Assembly (NCBI GenBank): GCA_002163085.1
Contig: MAAJ01000006.1
Span: 310,001-374,000, forward strand
Direction of reading: 5' to 3'
DNA: 64,000 nucleotides
From: Methylophaga sp. 42_25_T18
GTDB taxonomy: Bacteria > Pseudomonadota > Gammaproteobacteria > Nitrosococcales > Methylophagaceae
A program made the position numbers and the translations under genes. The notes under the pieces were generated by a model, which had not been told where the DNA came from, made no database searches, and was given only the letters and a program-made list of their open reading frames with translations. Below are positions 17,679-27,026 of the stretch, one piece after another (the stretch's first letter is position 1; each line of letters opens with the position of its first letter).

Positions 17679-18002
17679 CTAATAAACCGACATACTGGTA
17701 TCAATCTCAGCTGCCCAAGCATTCATGCCACCAACCAAATTAATCACATCACTAAAACCATTTTGCTCTAAATACTGGCCCACTTGATCACTACGTTTAC
17801 CTGAGCGACAAATCAATACCACCGGTTTAGTTTTGTCTTGATCAAATTCATCCATTTTGGCAGGCACGGTTTGCATAGGAATATGAATAGCACCTTCTAG
17901 CATGCCATGCTGCAATTCATGTGTTTCACGTACATCAATCAGGATAGGCGCTACACCCGTCGCTAAATAGTCACGCAACTCTGTTACGGTCATTTGTTTC
18001 AT
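17679..18002 (-). CDS. rhodanese-like domain protein (GlpE/PspE type)
   Basis: A 107-residue single-domain rhodanese. The N-terminal LIDVRETHELQHGMLEGA and the active-site loop VVLICRSGKRSDQV with the catalytic cysteine near residue 65 are both present. It transfers sulfane sulfur to an unknown acceptor. It sits between pcm (14 bp) and tolC (8 bp) on the same strand, a common gammaproteobacterial order. Confidence 0.9.
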   Translation of the reverse strand: MKQMTVTELRDYLATGVAPILIDVRETHELQHGMLEGAIHIPMQTVPAKMDEFDQDKTKPVVLICRSGKRSDQVGQYLEQNGFSDVINLVGGMNAWAAEIDTSMSVY

Positions 18003-18016
18003 AACAATATCTCTTC

Positions 18017-18676
18017 TTAAAAATTAAACTCAGGCTTAGGCTCAGCATTGATCATCGCTGGGATCAACGTTTCAAACACGGTATTAGTATGCCACTCCAG
18101 TTCACTTATTCGTTGAATTAATTGCACGGACATCACTGGCGTTTTTCCCACCACGGCCAACATCCGCCCTCCCACCGTTAATGCTTGCAAATAAGCATCT
18201 GGCACACTAACAAATGCAGCGGTGGCAACAATAATATCTACTCGATCTTTTAACTGCCATTCCTTTGCCGCATCACCAATATTTAAGGTCACATTTGTAA
18301 TCGTCATGTCCGTTAAACGTTGCTGGGCCAGCTGCGAAAGTTCAGGGGAAATTTCTACTGAGCACACATGCTCCGCTAAGGTCGCCAATAAGGCAGTGAA
18401 ATAACCCGAGCCAGTGCCTAACTCAAGCACTTGCTCATCCTTTTGAATATTTAATGCCTGTAAAAACCGACCTTCTAATACCGGTGATAACATAAACTGA
18501 CCAAAACCAATGGCTAATTGGGTATCGGCATAGGCAAGAGCCACTAAATCGTCGGTGATAAATTTATCCCGCTTAATGGCTTTCAATGCAGCCAACACGA
18601 GTGGATTTAATACATTACTAGGTCGCACTTGTTGTGCCACCATATTAGAATGGGCATAGTCTAAATTTGTTGCCAT
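18017..18676 (-). CDS. pcm: protein-L-isoaspartate O-methyltransferase family protein
   Basis: A 219-residue SAM-dependent methyltransferase. MVAQQVRPSNVL near 12-23 is typical of the short Pcm form found before tolC. The SAM-binding loop is EQVLELGTGSGYFTALLA (about 80-97). It repairs isoaspartyl residues by carboxyl methylation in the canonical family; this branch, linked to rhodanese and tolC, may have a different target. It is divergent from msrA, another protein-repair gene, about 100 bp away. Confidence 0.85.
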   Translation of the reverse strand: MATNLDYAHSNMVAQQVRPSNVLNPLVLAALKAIKRDKFITDDLVALAYADTQLAIGFGQFMLSPVLEGRFLQALNIQKDEQVLELGTGSGYFTALLATLAEHVCSVEISPELSQLAQQRLTDMTITNVTLNIGDAAKEWQLKDRVDIIVATAAFVSVPDAYLQALTVGGRMLAVVGKTPVMSVQLIQRISELEWHTNTVFETLIPAMINAEPKPEFNF

Positions 18677-18774
18677 TTCACCGTCCTCAAACTTGCGTTA
18701 GGAGCTACAAGAACTAACAAGGGTAAAAGGTTTCATATATAGGTGCAACTTCATTCAGTTTAAGGAGAAAAAAT

Positions 18775-19242
18775 ATGGCTATTGCTACGTTTGCTGCCGG
18801 TTGCTTCTGGGGCGTTGAGGCCCGTTTCCGAGAAATAGTCGGCGTTCAATCAACACGGGTGGGTTATACCAGTGGAGAAACGCTCGATCCTGATTATAAA
18901 CAAGTCTGCACCGGTACTACTGGCCATGCTGAAGCGATCGAAGTTACTTTCGATACCGCTAAAATCAGTTTTGACGAATTGCTCAATGTATTTTGGCATC
19001 TTCATAATCCAACAACACTCAATCGCCAAGGTCCAGATCGAGGCACTCAATATCGTTCCGCTATTTTTTACCATAATGATGAACAACAACAACAGGCATT
19101 AACGGCCAAACAAAATTTAAACGAGACGAATACCTTTGGCAATCCTGTGGTTACAGAAATCACCGCTGCCACTCTTTTCTATCCAGCAGAAGACTATCAC
19201 CAATGTTATTTAGAGAAAAAAGGACTCGGCAGTTGTCACTAA
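18775..19242 (+). CDS. msrA: peptide-methionine (S)-S-oxide reductase
   Basis: A 155-residue enzyme that reduces methionine-S-sulfoxide. The catalytic GCFWGVEARF (9-18) with Cys10 is at the normal position, and the conserved GHAEAIEV, NPTTLNRQGPDRGTQYRS and YHQCYLEK blocks follow. The resolving cysteine may be C150 or C154 near the end (GLGSCH). TAAGGAG precedes the ATG. It converges with the ABC permease at 19239, sharing 4 bp. Confidence 0.96.
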   Translation: MAIATFAAGCFWGVEARFREIVGVQSTRVGYTSGETLDPDYKQVCTGTTGHAEAIEVTFDTAKISFDELLNVFWHLHNPTTLNRQGPDRGTQYRSAIFYHNDEQQQQALTAKQNLNETNTFGNPVVTEITAATLFYPAEDYHQCYLEKKGLGSCH

Positions 19243-20024
19243 CGTTTGCCACTTACCCGATGAAATAAAGGTTCATGCACAGATTCACGAGAAAACTGCC
19301 AGCATGCAATTAAAATTGCAACGGTAGAAAAACCAACTAATACGGCGACATCGGTGAGAACTGAAAAATCCGTGGGCACATTAGGCACTGCATGTTTCAG
19401 CAAATCTACGCCGTAGCTAAATGGGTTTATTACCACGATATAACGTAAAGTTTCAGGCAACTGATTCACCGGATATAAGGCACCACTCAAGAAAAACACC
19501 GGGAAAATAAAAAAGTTCATAATCACCGCAAAGTTATCGATGCTTTTTGACCAGACCGCAATCAAGCCGCCTATTGCTGCGCAACAGATAGCCGTTAACA
19601 CTGCAGGCAGCACTAAACTAAACGCAATTTTTACGCTTATCAAACCCAAAACGAATAACAGTAATAATAGAAGTATGGCTTGCACCATTGCGGTCAACGT
19701 TGCTGCTATCAATTTAGATAACACGATCCAATAGTGAGCAATAGGTGCAATCATCATCATGCGCATCACACCAAACTCTTTGTCATAGACTAGCGTTAAT
19801 GCAGACAACAGCGATGCAAATAATAAAGTCATCGCTAATATGCCTGGTACCAGGAAGGTTAAATAACCTTCTTGTTGTTCGCCTTGCATCATGCTGCCAA
19901 CACCAGAACCAATGACTAATAACCAAATCATCGGCCGAACCATCGAGCTGATTAATCGTGCACGTTGACGAAACAATTTACTCATTTCACGGCCGACAAC
20001 CGCTTTTACAGGACGCCAACTCAT
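19239..20024 (-). CDS. ABC-2 type transporter permease of the PQQ operon
   Basis: I place the start at ATG 20024 ([17 protein letters not shown]) because it overlaps the ATPase stop as ATGA and has AGGAGAGG upstream. The longer frame to 20060 is inside the ATPase gene. The 261-residue product has about six membrane helices and the ABC-2 signature region FFIFPVFFLSGALYPVNQLP (about 172-191). With the ATPase it forms an exporter at the end of the pqq operon. Substrate is unknown; a link to PQQ export or alcohol oxidation is inference from position. Confidence 0.85.
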   Translation of the reverse strand: MSWRPVKAVVGREMSKLFRQRARLISSMVRPMIWLLVIGSGVGSMMQGEQQEGYLTFLVPGILAMTLLFASLLSALTLVYDKEFGVMRMMMIAPIAHYWIVLSKLIAATLTAMVQAILLLLLLFVLGLISVKIAFSLVLPAVLTAICCAAIGGLIAVWSKSIDNFAVIMNFFIFPVFFLSGALYPVNQLPETLRYIVVINPFSYGVDLLKHAVPNVPTDFSVLTDVAVLVGFSTVAILIACWQFSRESVHEPLFHRVSGKR

Positions 20025-20953
20025 GCAGCCTCTCCTTGTTCCGGGGCACAAAAAGTCCACAAATAGACATCGTTAAGATTAGGTCGTCGCCACTGCATCG
20101 CACTAATGGCTTCGCCTAAGCTCTGTTGTAATTGCTGAAAATCCACATCGTTAGCTTCAATCTTAAAGCTTAATTGTTGATCTTCTTGTATTGGCATACC
20201 AAATTCTGGGGACAACTGAGCTTTAATATCATCGGGCACATGTGTCTCAATTTCCAAGATATAAGCGCCTAATTGCTCAATTAATGCTTTAGGTGTGCCA
20301 CCTTGTTGTAACTCACCTTGTTGAATAAAGTCGACATGATCACAGGCGGCAGCTTCTTCCAGATAATGTGTCGTCAGGAATACCGTCATGCCTTCTTCCC
20401 GACGTAACTGTTCAACAAAACGCCAAATAGCACGACGGTTGGGCAAATCTAAGCCAATCGTCGGTTCATCCAAAAATAACACTTTAGGTTTATGTAAAAC
20501 GCCACGAGCAATATCCACCGCACGACGTTGACCACCTGATAATGCCAATAGCTTTTTGTGTCGTTGTTTTTGCAAGCCAAAAACAGAGAGCAACTCATCA
20601 ATGCGTTGCTCAGCTTGTTGAGGCTTTAAGTGATACATGGCGGCGGCAAACTGCAGGTTTTCATCAATCGACATCGTGCGATCTAGCGCTGAGTCTTGAA
20701 AGACCAAACCGACCGTCGCTCGTATCGCCACGGGATCATCAGTTATTTTTTGCTCCGCAATCCATGCCTCACCCGACGTCGCTGAGGTCATCGTGGTCAA
20801 CATATGAATGGTTGTACTTTTACCGGCGCCATTAGGCCCTAACAAACCATAGAACTGACCCGATTCGATATCAAGGTCAAGCTTATTAACCGCCAAGGCC
20901 TGACCATATTGCTTGGTCAGGCCTTGGGTGCGTATCGCAGAATTAGAGGCCAC
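20021..20953 (-). CDS. ABC transporter ATP-binding protein of the PQQ operon
   Basis: Start chosen at GTG 20953 ([17 protein letters not shown]), since upstream ATG codons lie deep in pqqE; the overlap with pqqE is 11 bp. The product of 310 residues has Walker [10 protein letters not shown] (about 41-49), the signature [14 protein letters not shown] (about 136-149), Walker [13 protein letters not shown] (about 155-166) and the H-loop TTHYLEEA. The C-terminal 80 residues form a DrrA/DUF4162-like tail. It is coupled to the permease downstream. Confidence 0.9.
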   Translation of the reverse strand: MASNSAIRTQGLTKQYGQALAVNKLDLDIESGQFYGLLGPNGAGKSTTIHMLTTMTSATSGEAWIAEQKITDDPVAIRATVGLVFQDSALDRTMSIDENLQFAAAMYHLKPQQAEQRIDELLSVFGLQKQRHKKLLALSGGQRRAVDIARGVLHKPKVLFLDEPTIGLDLPNRRAIWRFVEQLRREEGMTVFLTTHYLEEAAACDHVDFIQQGELQQGGTPKALIEQLGAYILEIETHVPDDIKAQLSPEFGMPIQEDQQLSFKIEANDVDFQQLQQSLGEAISAMQWRRPNLNDVYLWTFCAPEQGEAA

Positions 20954-22127
20954 TGATTCGTTTAGAATTTTTAGGGTTTCGGAATACCAATGGTTGTTGA
21001 TCAACAACGGATTTAGCCGCTTCAAGCCGGCCACGTTCCAATGCATCTTCAATTAAATGGTGTTTAGGTGATTTCGAACATACCGGATCAGTATTAGTAG
21101 GATCGCCAGTCAACATAAAGGCCTGACAACGACAACCACCAAAGTCTTTTTCCTTCTCATCACAAGAACGACAAGGTTCTGTCATCCAATCAAAGCCCCG
21201 GAATTTATTAAAGTCCTCTGAGCCATTCCAGATCTCATTAATCGACAAGTCTTTAACATTCGGCAACGTCATGCCAGGCAATTCACGTGCAGCATGGCAA
21301 GGTAACGCTGTACCATCGGGGGTTACCGTTAGAAAGACATTACCCCACCCGTTCATACAGGCTTTCGGGCGCTCTTCATAATAATCAGGTACAACATAGT
21401 AGATTTTCATCTTACCTTTCTGTTCTTCCTGATATCGATGAGCAATGGCTTCTGCTTCAACCAACTGTTCTTTCAATGGTAACAATTGATCACGGTTATG
21501 CATTGCCCAACCATAATATTGGGTAGTCGCCAACTCCACATAATCTGCTTCTAAAGAGATAGCCAGTTCAAGGATCTCATCCATTTGCTCGATGTTTTGA
21601 CGATGGGTTACAAAACACAAGACCATGGGATAACCATTTGCTTTCACCGCTTTGGCCATTTCAATCTTATGTTGGAACGCATCGGTGCCCGCAATCAAAT
21701 TATTGAGGTCTTCTGAACTTGCTTGGAAACTAACTTGAATATGATCTAGACCGGCTTCTTTTAACTCCGCGACTTTGCTTGCATCCATACCCAAACCTGA
21801 TGTAATCAAGTTGGTATAAAAGCCCATTTTTCGAGCCTCAGTAACTAACTCAACTAAGTCTGGTCGTGTTAACGGTTCACCGCCAGAAAGTCCTAATTGC
21901 GTTGCGCCCATTGCCCGAGCTTGACGAAAAACATCTAGCCACTGTTCGGTCGTTAATTCGTTCTTAACATTGGCAAAATCCATTGGGTTTGAACAATATG
22001 GACATTGCAAGGGACAGGCATACGTTAATTCTGCCAATAACCATAAGGGTTGGCGAATTTGATCGCGTACATTACCAATAGAACTACCGATGCTTCCCGG
22101 TGCTTTATTCTGGTCTGATCCAGTCAT
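20943..22127 (-). CDS. pqqE: PqqA peptide cyclase (radical SAM)
   Basis: A 394-residue radical-SAM enzyme that forms the Glu-Tyr carbon-carbon bond in PqqA. The SAM cluster cysteines are C38, C42 and C45 ([12 protein letters not shown]). [12 protein letters not shown] follows near 79. The C-terminal SPASM cysteines are in [27 protein letters not shown] and [18 protein letters not shown]. It overlaps pqqD by 23 bp and is followed by the ABC exporter genes. Confidence 0.97.
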   Translation of the reverse strand: MTGSDQNKAPGSIGSSIGNVRDQIRQPLWLLAELTYACPLQCPYCSNPMDFANVKNELTTEQWLDVFRQARAMGATQLGLSGGEPLTRPDLVELVTEARKMGFYTNLITSGLGMDASKVAELKEAGLDHIQVSFQASSEDLNNLIAGTDAFQHKIEMAKAVKANGYPMVLCFVTHRQNIEQMDEILELAISLEADYVELATTQYYGWAMHNRDQLLPLKEQLVEAEAIAHRYQEEQKGKMKIYYVVPDYYEERPKACMNGWGNVFLTVTPDGTALPCHAARELPGMTLPNVKDLSINEIWNGSEDFNKFRGFDWMTEPCRSCDEKEKDFGGCRCQAFMLTGDPTNTDPVCSKSPKHHLIEDALERGRLEAAKSVVDQQPLVFRNPKNSKRISGL

Positions 22128-22389
22128 TGTTAAACGCCTCCTCTAAGAATCGATATACGTCATCATCTAAGTCGGCCCCATCAAAGGCCACTTTTAATTC
22201 AGAGATAAGATCGGCTACTGATTGTTTCTTTTCGCTAATGCGTTTCAATATTTCACCGGCAGCACCGTTTAACTTCACCATGCCCTCGGGGTATAACAAC
22301 ACATTACAATTTTGTGCTTGTTCCCATTGAAACCGATAGCCTAACGCTAACACTGGGATGCTCTCGGCAGTGAATACTGGTTCACTCAT
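22105..22389 (-). CDS. pqqD: PqqD, PqqA-binding peptide chaperone
   Basis: A 94-residue RRE-type peptide chaperone that presents PqqA to PqqE. Seen: [25 protein letters not shown] near 17-40 (the family's FQWE...LLYPEG...LN pattern) and a helical C-terminus. It overlaps pqqC by 4 bp and pqqE by 23 bp. The length is normal. Confidence 0.95.
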   Translation of the reverse strand: MSEPVFTAESIPVLALGYRFQWEQAQNCNVLLYPEGMVKLNGAAGEILKRISEKKQSVADLISELKVAFDGADLDDDVYRFLEEAFNNDWIRPE

Positions 22390-23114
22390 AACTCAACCTC
22401 AAACGTAAATGGAGGCCGTTTTTCTATATACGCCATCCACATAGCATCACACATGGTCCAAAGTACATCCAATTTGAACTGTAAAATGCTCACTGCACGC
22501 TCTTGTTCTTCGCGTGTTTTGTAATAATCTAATGTAATGTCCAAGCCATGCTGCACATCACGACGCGCTTCTGTTAAACGCTTACGGAAATAGGCATAGC
22601 CTTTTTCATCAATCCACGGATACATTGTAGGCCAATTATCTAGACGTGATTGATGAATCTTAGGCGCAAACATTTCTGTTAGTGATGAACTAGCCGCTTC
22701 TTGCCACGGCGATTTACGAGCAAAATTAATATATGCATCAACAGCAAAACGTACACCCGGTAAGACATGTTCTTCTGACCAAAGTTCTTCTCGTGTTAAG
22801 CCAACAGATTCACCTAAGGTTAACCACGCTTCAATACCGCCCACATCACCTTCATAACCATCGTGATCCAAGATGCGCTGTACCCAGTGTTTACGTACAT
22901 CGCGTTCAGGGCAATTAGCCATAATCGCAGCATCTTTAACCGGGATAGCAGTTTGATAATAAAAACGATTTGCTACCCAACCTTGAATTTGTTCTTTATT
23001 CATTTCGCCTGAGTGCATCTTCACATGCAACGGATGACGAATATGATAAAACTCTTCTTTAGCACGCAATTGCTGCTCAAATTCTTCTCGTGTCCATGGT
23101 GTTTTTTCTGACAT
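22386..23114 (-). CDS. pqqC: pyrroloquinoline-quinone synthase
   Basis: A 242-residue cofactor-free oxidase that performs the final ring closure and eight-electron oxidation to PQQ. Family blocks are clear: [14 protein letters not shown] (about 20-33), [20 protein letters not shown] (about 42-61), RILDHDG and EVGL-type [15 protein letters not shown]. The length is near the Klebsiella enzyme (251). It lies between pqqB (42 bp gap) and pqqD (4 bp overlap). Confidence 0.96.
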   Translation of the reverse strand: MSEKTPWTREEFEQQLRAKEEFYHIRHPLHVKMHSGEMNKEQIQGWVANRFYYQTAIPVKDAAIMANCPERDVRKHWVQRILDHDGYEGDVGGIEAWLTLGESVGLTREELWSEEHVLPGVRFAVDAYINFARKSPWQEAASSSLTEMFAPKIHQSRLDNWPTMYPWIDEKGYAYFRKRLTEARRDVQHGLDITLDYYKTREEQERAVSILQFKLDVLWTMCDAMWMAYIEKRPPFTFEVEL

Positions 23115-23155
23115 TTCTAAACCCTTCGTATATGACTATATCTACTTAATTAGAC

Positions 23156-24070
23156 TCACAGTTCAATATCCATACCGTCGTAAGCCAACTCAATTCCAGC
23201 GCTGTTTAATGTAGCACGTTGAGGTGACTCTTCATTCAATATAGGGTTGGTATTGTTGATATGGATCAATATCTTGCGTGGTTTATCCATCGCATTAAGG
23301 ATACTCAAAATACCACCATCACTAGATTGGTCTAAATGGCCCATTTCACTGGCACGTTTATCACTAATGCCTTCATGTGACATTTCATCATCTGTCCACA
23401 CGGTACCATCAATCAAAATACAATCTGCATTGCTCATGTATTCAAGCACATGCGGTTCAGCTACACCTAAACCAGGCGCATAAAACAAACTCTTACCTGA
23501 GCGAGTATCTTTAATATGCATACCAATATTATCACCCGGCACCGTATTGCCACGATGGGGTGAGTACGGCGGTGCCTCACTCAATAAGGGTACCGCAGTA
23601 AACTCTAAACCTTCAGCACTTGGAATGGTAAACACTGATTGATCAGTAGCAATCTCATGATGATTAATGCCTCGGAAGTGACCCAGAATATTAAAAACCG
23701 GGAAACCCGTTGTTAAATCTTGGCGAACAGCTTCCGTGGTATAAACCTCCCAAGGTTTATTATGCTCACGCAACGTCAACATACCGGTGACATGATCAAT
23801 TTGAGCATCAGTAATGACTATTGCCGAGATAGCCGTATCACGTACTTGACGAGCAGGTTGAATTGCAGGGAAATCATCTAACTGCTTTTTGATATCGGGT
23901 GAAGCATTAAACAAAATCCAATCGGTGCCATTGGCGCTGATGGCAATCGACGACTGTGTACGTTTTGTTGCTTTTATCGTACCGGCTCTTACCCCTTTAC
24001 AGTTTTCACAATTACAATTCCATTGGGGGAAGCCACCACCGGCACCCGAACCTAATACATGTACAAACAT
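23156..24070 (-). CDS. pqqB: PqqB, metal-dependent hydroxylase of PQQ biosynthesis
   Basis: A 304-residue metallo-beta-lactamase-fold protein. It starts [20 protein letters not shown], the family's N-terminal signature. [13 protein letters not shown] near 89 is the modified metal-binding loop, and [13 protein letters not shown] near 218 is also typical. PqqB hydroxylates the PqqA-derived tyrosine. It is separated from pqqA1 by about 120 bp that contain a strong stem-loop. Confidence 0.96.
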   Translation of the reverse strand: MFVHVLGSGAGGGFPQWNCNCENCKGVRAGTIKATKRTQSSIAISANGTDWILFNASPDIKKQLDDFPAIQPARQVRDTAISAIVITDAQIDHVTGMLTLREHNKPWEVYTTEAVRQDLTTGFPVFNILGHFRGINHHEIATDQSVFTIPSAEGLEFTAVPLLSEAPPYSPHRGNTVPGDNIGMHIKDTRSGKSLFYAPGLGVAEPHVLEYMSNADCILIDGTVWTDDEMSHEGISDKRASEMGHLDQSSDGGILSILNAMDKPRKILIHINNTNPILNEESPQRATLNSAGIELAYDGMDIEL

Positions 24071-24147
24071 AATTTATTATTCCGCTGAGACACAACTAAA
24101 TCGGATAACTCTGACATCAAAACTATCTGATTTAACAATGGTAAAGA

Positions 24148-24171
24148 TGCTCGGAGCCAAAGCTCCGAGCA
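24148..24171 (-). promoter_or_regulatory. intergenic stem-loop between pqqA1 and pqqB
   Basis: Perfect 10-bp stem TGCTCGGAGC (24148-24157) / GCTCCGAGCA (24162-24171) with a CAAA loop. The U-run on the gene strand is short (UUUACC), so it is likely an RNA stabiliser or partial terminator. It may account for high pqqA relative to pqqB-E transcript, as reported for other pqq operons. Confidence 0.7.
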
Positions 24172-24188
24172 CACATCAAAAACCGATA

Positions 24189-24260
24189 TTAACGGTTGCA
24201 GATGTACATCGTTACTTCAAAACCGAAACGCATGTCTGAATATTCTGGAGTAGTCCACAT
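24189..24260 (-). CDS. pqqA1: PqqA precursor peptide, copy 1 (proximal to pqqB)
   Basis: A 23-residue peptide, ATG at 24260. It begins [13 protein letters not shown], and the crosslinked Glu and Tyr are in [10 protein letters not shown] (E-x3-Y at 15 and 19). GAGAGGAA lies before the ATG. It differs from copy 2 in one residue (Thr4 instead of Lys4). It is the ribosomal substrate that PqqE crosslinks. Confidence 0.97.
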   Translation of the reverse strand: MWTTPEYSDMRFGFEVTMYICNR

Positions 24261-24377
24261 AATAAATTCCTCTCTTAATTAAAATTATAAAAATAGCAGC
24301 TTGAAGCATTTCAAGCAGCGAAAGTAATATTACGCTTCACTGCAGCTAATGACTTCAGAAATACCCGCCATACCAGT

Positions 24378-24390
24378 AAGGATTTTCCTT
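24378..24390. promoter_or_regulatory. candidate operator upstream of pqqA1
   Basis: AAGGATTTTCCTT, an interrupted palindrome about 120 bp upstream of the pqqA1 start. A near-identical site lies at the same distance from pqqA2 (24648-24660). The NarL-type regulator encoded at 24670 is a candidate binder; this is inference. Confidence 0.5.
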
Positions 24391-24414
24391 ATTCGGATAC
24401 GTAAATTTCAGGCA

Positions 24415-24450
24415 TAAAAAAGCCCTGGTACGTTACCGTACCAGGGCTTT
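24415..24450 (-). terminator. rho-independent terminator between the two pqqA genes
   Basis: Fourteen-bp stem AAAGCCCTGGTACG (24419-24432) / CGTACCAGGGCTTT (24437-24450), TTAC loop, with a U-run on the minus strand (24421 to 24416). It should end most transcripts from pqqA2, so that pqqA1 and pqqB-E need their own promoter. Confidence 0.88.
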
Positions 24451-24468
24451 AGATGTTCTTAACTGCTA

Positions 24469-24540
24469 TTAACGGTTGCAGATGTACATTGTTACTTCGA
24501 AACCGAAACGCATATCTGAATATTCTGGCTTAGTCCACAT
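24469..24540 (-). CDS. pqqA2: PqqA precursor peptide, copy 2 (distal, own promoter and terminator)
   Basis: A 23-residue peptide, ATG at 24540, beginning [13 protein letters not shown] with the same crosslink core [17 protein letters not shown] precedes the ATG. It is followed by a strong terminator, so it appears to be a single-gene unit that boosts precursor supply. The duplication is tandem, about 280 bp apart start to start, and the nucleotide sequences are still highly similar. Confidence 0.97.
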   Translation of the reverse strand: MWTKPEYSDMRFGFEVTMYICNR

Positions 24541-24647
24541 AGTAATCACCTCTATAAAAATTAATAAACGAGAGTTTTCTCGCTGACTCGGATAACAATT
24601 TACGCCTGTTAAAAATATTATGTTAGAGGAAAAGCCTCGTCACAACT

Positions 24648-24660
24648 CAGGATTTTCCTT
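24648..24660. promoter_or_regulatory. candidate operator upstream of pqqA2
   Basis: CAGGATTTTCCTT, 12 of 13 bases shared with the pqqA1 site at 24378. It is about 110-120 bp upstream of pqqA2, just past the stop of the response regulator gene. Confidence 0.5.
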
Positions 24661-24669
24661 GGTAATCAG

Positions 24670-25314
24670 TTAGGCTTCTAATAAACCACTGCGGATAGCC
24701 AAGCGTGCTAATTCCGCTGAGTTTGATACGTCTAATTTTTGTTTGATATTAGTATGATGCGTGCCTACTGTTTTTGGGCTAAGGCTTAAAATCCCGGCAA
24801 TGTCATTGACCGTTTTGCCTTCAGCTAACAAACGAAAGACCTCAAACTCACGTTGACTTAAAACATCCAATACATTGTCCGAACCTGTCAACTTCTGCAT
24901 GGCAATTTGTTGGGCAATCGCCGGATCAATGCACATTTTACCTTGTGCCACTTGGTGCACGGCCTTCAGCATTTCTTCAGGGGCACTGCGTTTTGGAATA
25001 AAGCCTAAGGCCCCTGCTTGTAAGGCACGGGTAGTAAACACGCTGTCTTCATGCACACTCAAGACTAAAATATGGGCAGACGAATCACGCGCAATGATAC
25101 GTTCAATGGCGCCGATACCGCCGATACCAGGCATGGATATATCCATCACCACAACTTGCGGATGATGTTTGACATAGTCTTGTACGGCTTGCTCTCCACT
25201 GCCGGCTTCGGCAATCACGCTAAACTGCTCACCGTCTTCAAGTAAACGACGAAAACCAGCACGAACCAGTTCATGATCGTCTACCAGTAATACTGTTGTT
25301 TTATTTTCACTCAT
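24670..25314 (-). CDS. NarL/FixJ-type response regulator upstream of pqq
   Basis: A 214-residue regulator. The receiver has VDDHELVRAGFRRLLEDG (about 11-28) and the phospho-acceptor in VVVMDISMPGIGG (D about 59). The LuxR HTH near 150-210 has LSQREFEVFRLLAEGKTVNDIAGIL. It overlaps the kinase gene by 4 bp and is the last gene of the M48-SoxY-SoxZ-kinase operon, directly before pqqA2. Control of pqq and methanol oxidation is a reasonable inference, by analogy with MxaB and MoxX. Confidence 0.88.
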   Translation of the reverse strand: MSENKTTVLLVDDHELVRAGFRRLLEDGEQFSVIAEAGSGEQAVQDYVKHHPQVVVMDISMPGIGGIGAIERIIARDSSAHILVLSVHEDSVFTTRALQAGALGFIPKRSAPEEMLKAVHQVAQGKMCIDPAIAQQIAMQKLTGSDNVLDVLSQREFEVFRLLAEGKTVNDIAGILSLSPKTVGTHHTNIKQKLDVSNSAELARLAIRSGLLEA

Positions 25315-27026
25315 ACTGTTTTATCCGCTCCTAGAGGAATCGTAATATGTATTCTGACGCCATTTCCTAGACTACTCTCTAGGTTAAACTGCCCCCCCAA
25401 ACTGTGTGCACGTTCTCGCATACCTAATAAGCCAAAATCCACATCTGAATGAAAGTCATTCACTTCCATTCCTTTACCGTCATCGCGAATATCAATAGTA
25501 ATCTGCTCTTGCTGCTGCTCATCCGGTTTATTGGCCACAATAACTGATATTTCTGAGGCATCTGCATGACGCACTGCATTAGTCAGCGACTCTTGAACAA
25601 CCCTAAAGACCGTCATATTCATCGCTTCATTCAAGTGATCTAGTTTACCTGCAACATCAAGCTTAAAGTTAATTTCTGGCTGTCGCTGCTGCCAAGCGGC
25701 AATGCTCTCTTGCAAGGTTGGTAACAAACCCAGGTCATCCAGTGGGCTGGGCCGTAATCGGGTGATCATATTATGCACTACATCATAAATATGACTGGCC
25801 ACATCAATAATCGCTTGGGCACTGGTAAATAATTTTGGCTCCGATGTTTGTGTTCTATTGCGTATCAATACCGCATCCGTCTTAATAGCAGTCAAACATT
25901 GACCTAACTCATCATGCAACTCTCTAGCTAAATGGCGACGCTCAGCTTCTTGCACTTCGGCCATATGCTGAGCTAATAAGCGCGTTTCACGTAACTGATT
26001 TTCTGCTGCTTCAGCTTGTTTATGTTCCGTGATATCACGCAAAGTACAGATAACACCAATCACCTCTCGTTCCGCATTAAATAACGGCACTGTGGAAAAC
26101 AATATCGAGACCACTTCACCATCCGGTTGCAGCAACCCTGTTTCCAAGTTTTCCACTGTCTGACAATTTTCGATGAGGGTAGTGATGTGTTGTTGATGCT
26201 CGGTAAAGCCTATATTTGCTAATGAATCACCTATTAATAACTTCGTTTGATGCACAAACAATTTTTCAGCCGCGGGATTACAAAAAGTAATATTACTGGC
26301 ATGATCTAGCGATAAAATAGCATCACCCGATTGTGTCACTAATACCGCGAGACGGCGATTTTCCTCGGTGCTCAATTCCAGAGCTTGGCCCATACGATTA
26401 AAAGTTTGGCTGATCTGATCCATTTCAGCCAAGGCAAAACGAGGTAAACGTAAATGCAAGTCACCTCGTTCAAAGCCAGCCAATGCATCCACTAAACGTT
26501 GTAAGGGCCGCATTAACCTATCGATACCCCAATACAAAAACAGACCCACAAAAATAAAAATACTTAAGCCCAAAGCAAGAATGCCGCGAATATCCAACCA
26601 TCGTTCACTGATTTCTTGTAATGGCGCGGCATAAATAACCATATGGCCACCGCCAAAACGTTTGGTTAACGGTTGTATTTTAGGAAATAAGACTTTGATA
26701 AACCAATCTGGGGGTCTTACTGATAAATTGGTTTCCGGTTCACCTTCAAATAACAGGCCTTGGGAATCAAACATCAATATATGTAGGCTGCGAATTTCAC
26801 TCAATGCCTGCACCATGTCATGGATTTGATCACTCACCCGCATATCTCGACTCAACGCGGTGCCAGACAAGGTCACTGTAATTAATCTGGCCGACGCCGT
26901 CATGGTACTTTCAACTTCAGATTGTACTGATTGCCGCGCATTTGAAATCAATACGCCGGTACTTGCCAACAAGGAAGCCAGCATCAATACAGCAAAAAAC
27001 AGGTTAACTTTAAGTTTTAGACTCAT
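25311..27026 (-). CDS. NarX/MoxY-like sensor histidine kinase with PAS domain
   Basis: A 571-residue kinase. Two membrane helices (about 7-28 and 145-165) bound a periplasmic domain. A HAMP linker (RLMRPLQRLVDALAGFERGD, about 168-187) is followed by a PAS domain (about 225-345, ending EVIGVICTLRDITEHKQAEA), HisKA_3 with the histidine in RRHLARELHDELGQCL (about 362-377) and HATPase_c (DIRDDGKGM, FGLLGMRERA). It is paralogous to the kinase at 7339, which lacks the PAS domain. It overlaps soxZ by 4 bp. Confidence 0.88.
   Translation of the reverse strand: MSLKLKVNLFFAVLMLASLLASTGVLISNARQSVQSEVESTMTASARLITVTLSGTALSRDMRVSDQIHDMVQALSEIRSLHILMFDSQGLLFEGEPETNLSVRPPDWFIKVLFPKIQPLTKRFGGGHMVIYAAPLQEISERWLDIRGILALGLSIFIFVGLFLYWGIDRLMRPLQRLVDALAGFERGDLHLRLPRFALAEMDQISQTFNRMGQALELSTEENRRLAVLVTQSGDAILSLDHASNITFCNPAAEKLFVHQTKLLIGDSLANIGFTEHQQHITTLIENCQTVENLETGLLQPDGEVVSILFSTVPLFNAEREVIGVICTLRDITEHKQAEAAENQLRETRLLAQHMAEVQEAERRHLARELHDELGQCLTAIKTDAVLIRNRTQTSEPKLFTSAQAIIDVASHIYDVVHNMITRLRPSPLDDLGLLPTLQESIAAWQQRQPEINFKLDVAGKLDHLNEAMNMTVFRVVQESLTNAVRHADASEISVIVANKPDEQQQEQITIDIRDDGKGMEVNDFHSDVDFGLLGMRERAHSLGGQFNLESSLGNGVRIHITIPLGADKTV

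Noticed and set aside
20954..21052. ABC ATPase gene starting inside pqqE at 21052
   Set aside because: The extra 33 residues are an out-of-frame reading of the pqqE end; GTG 20953 gives the normal N-terminus.
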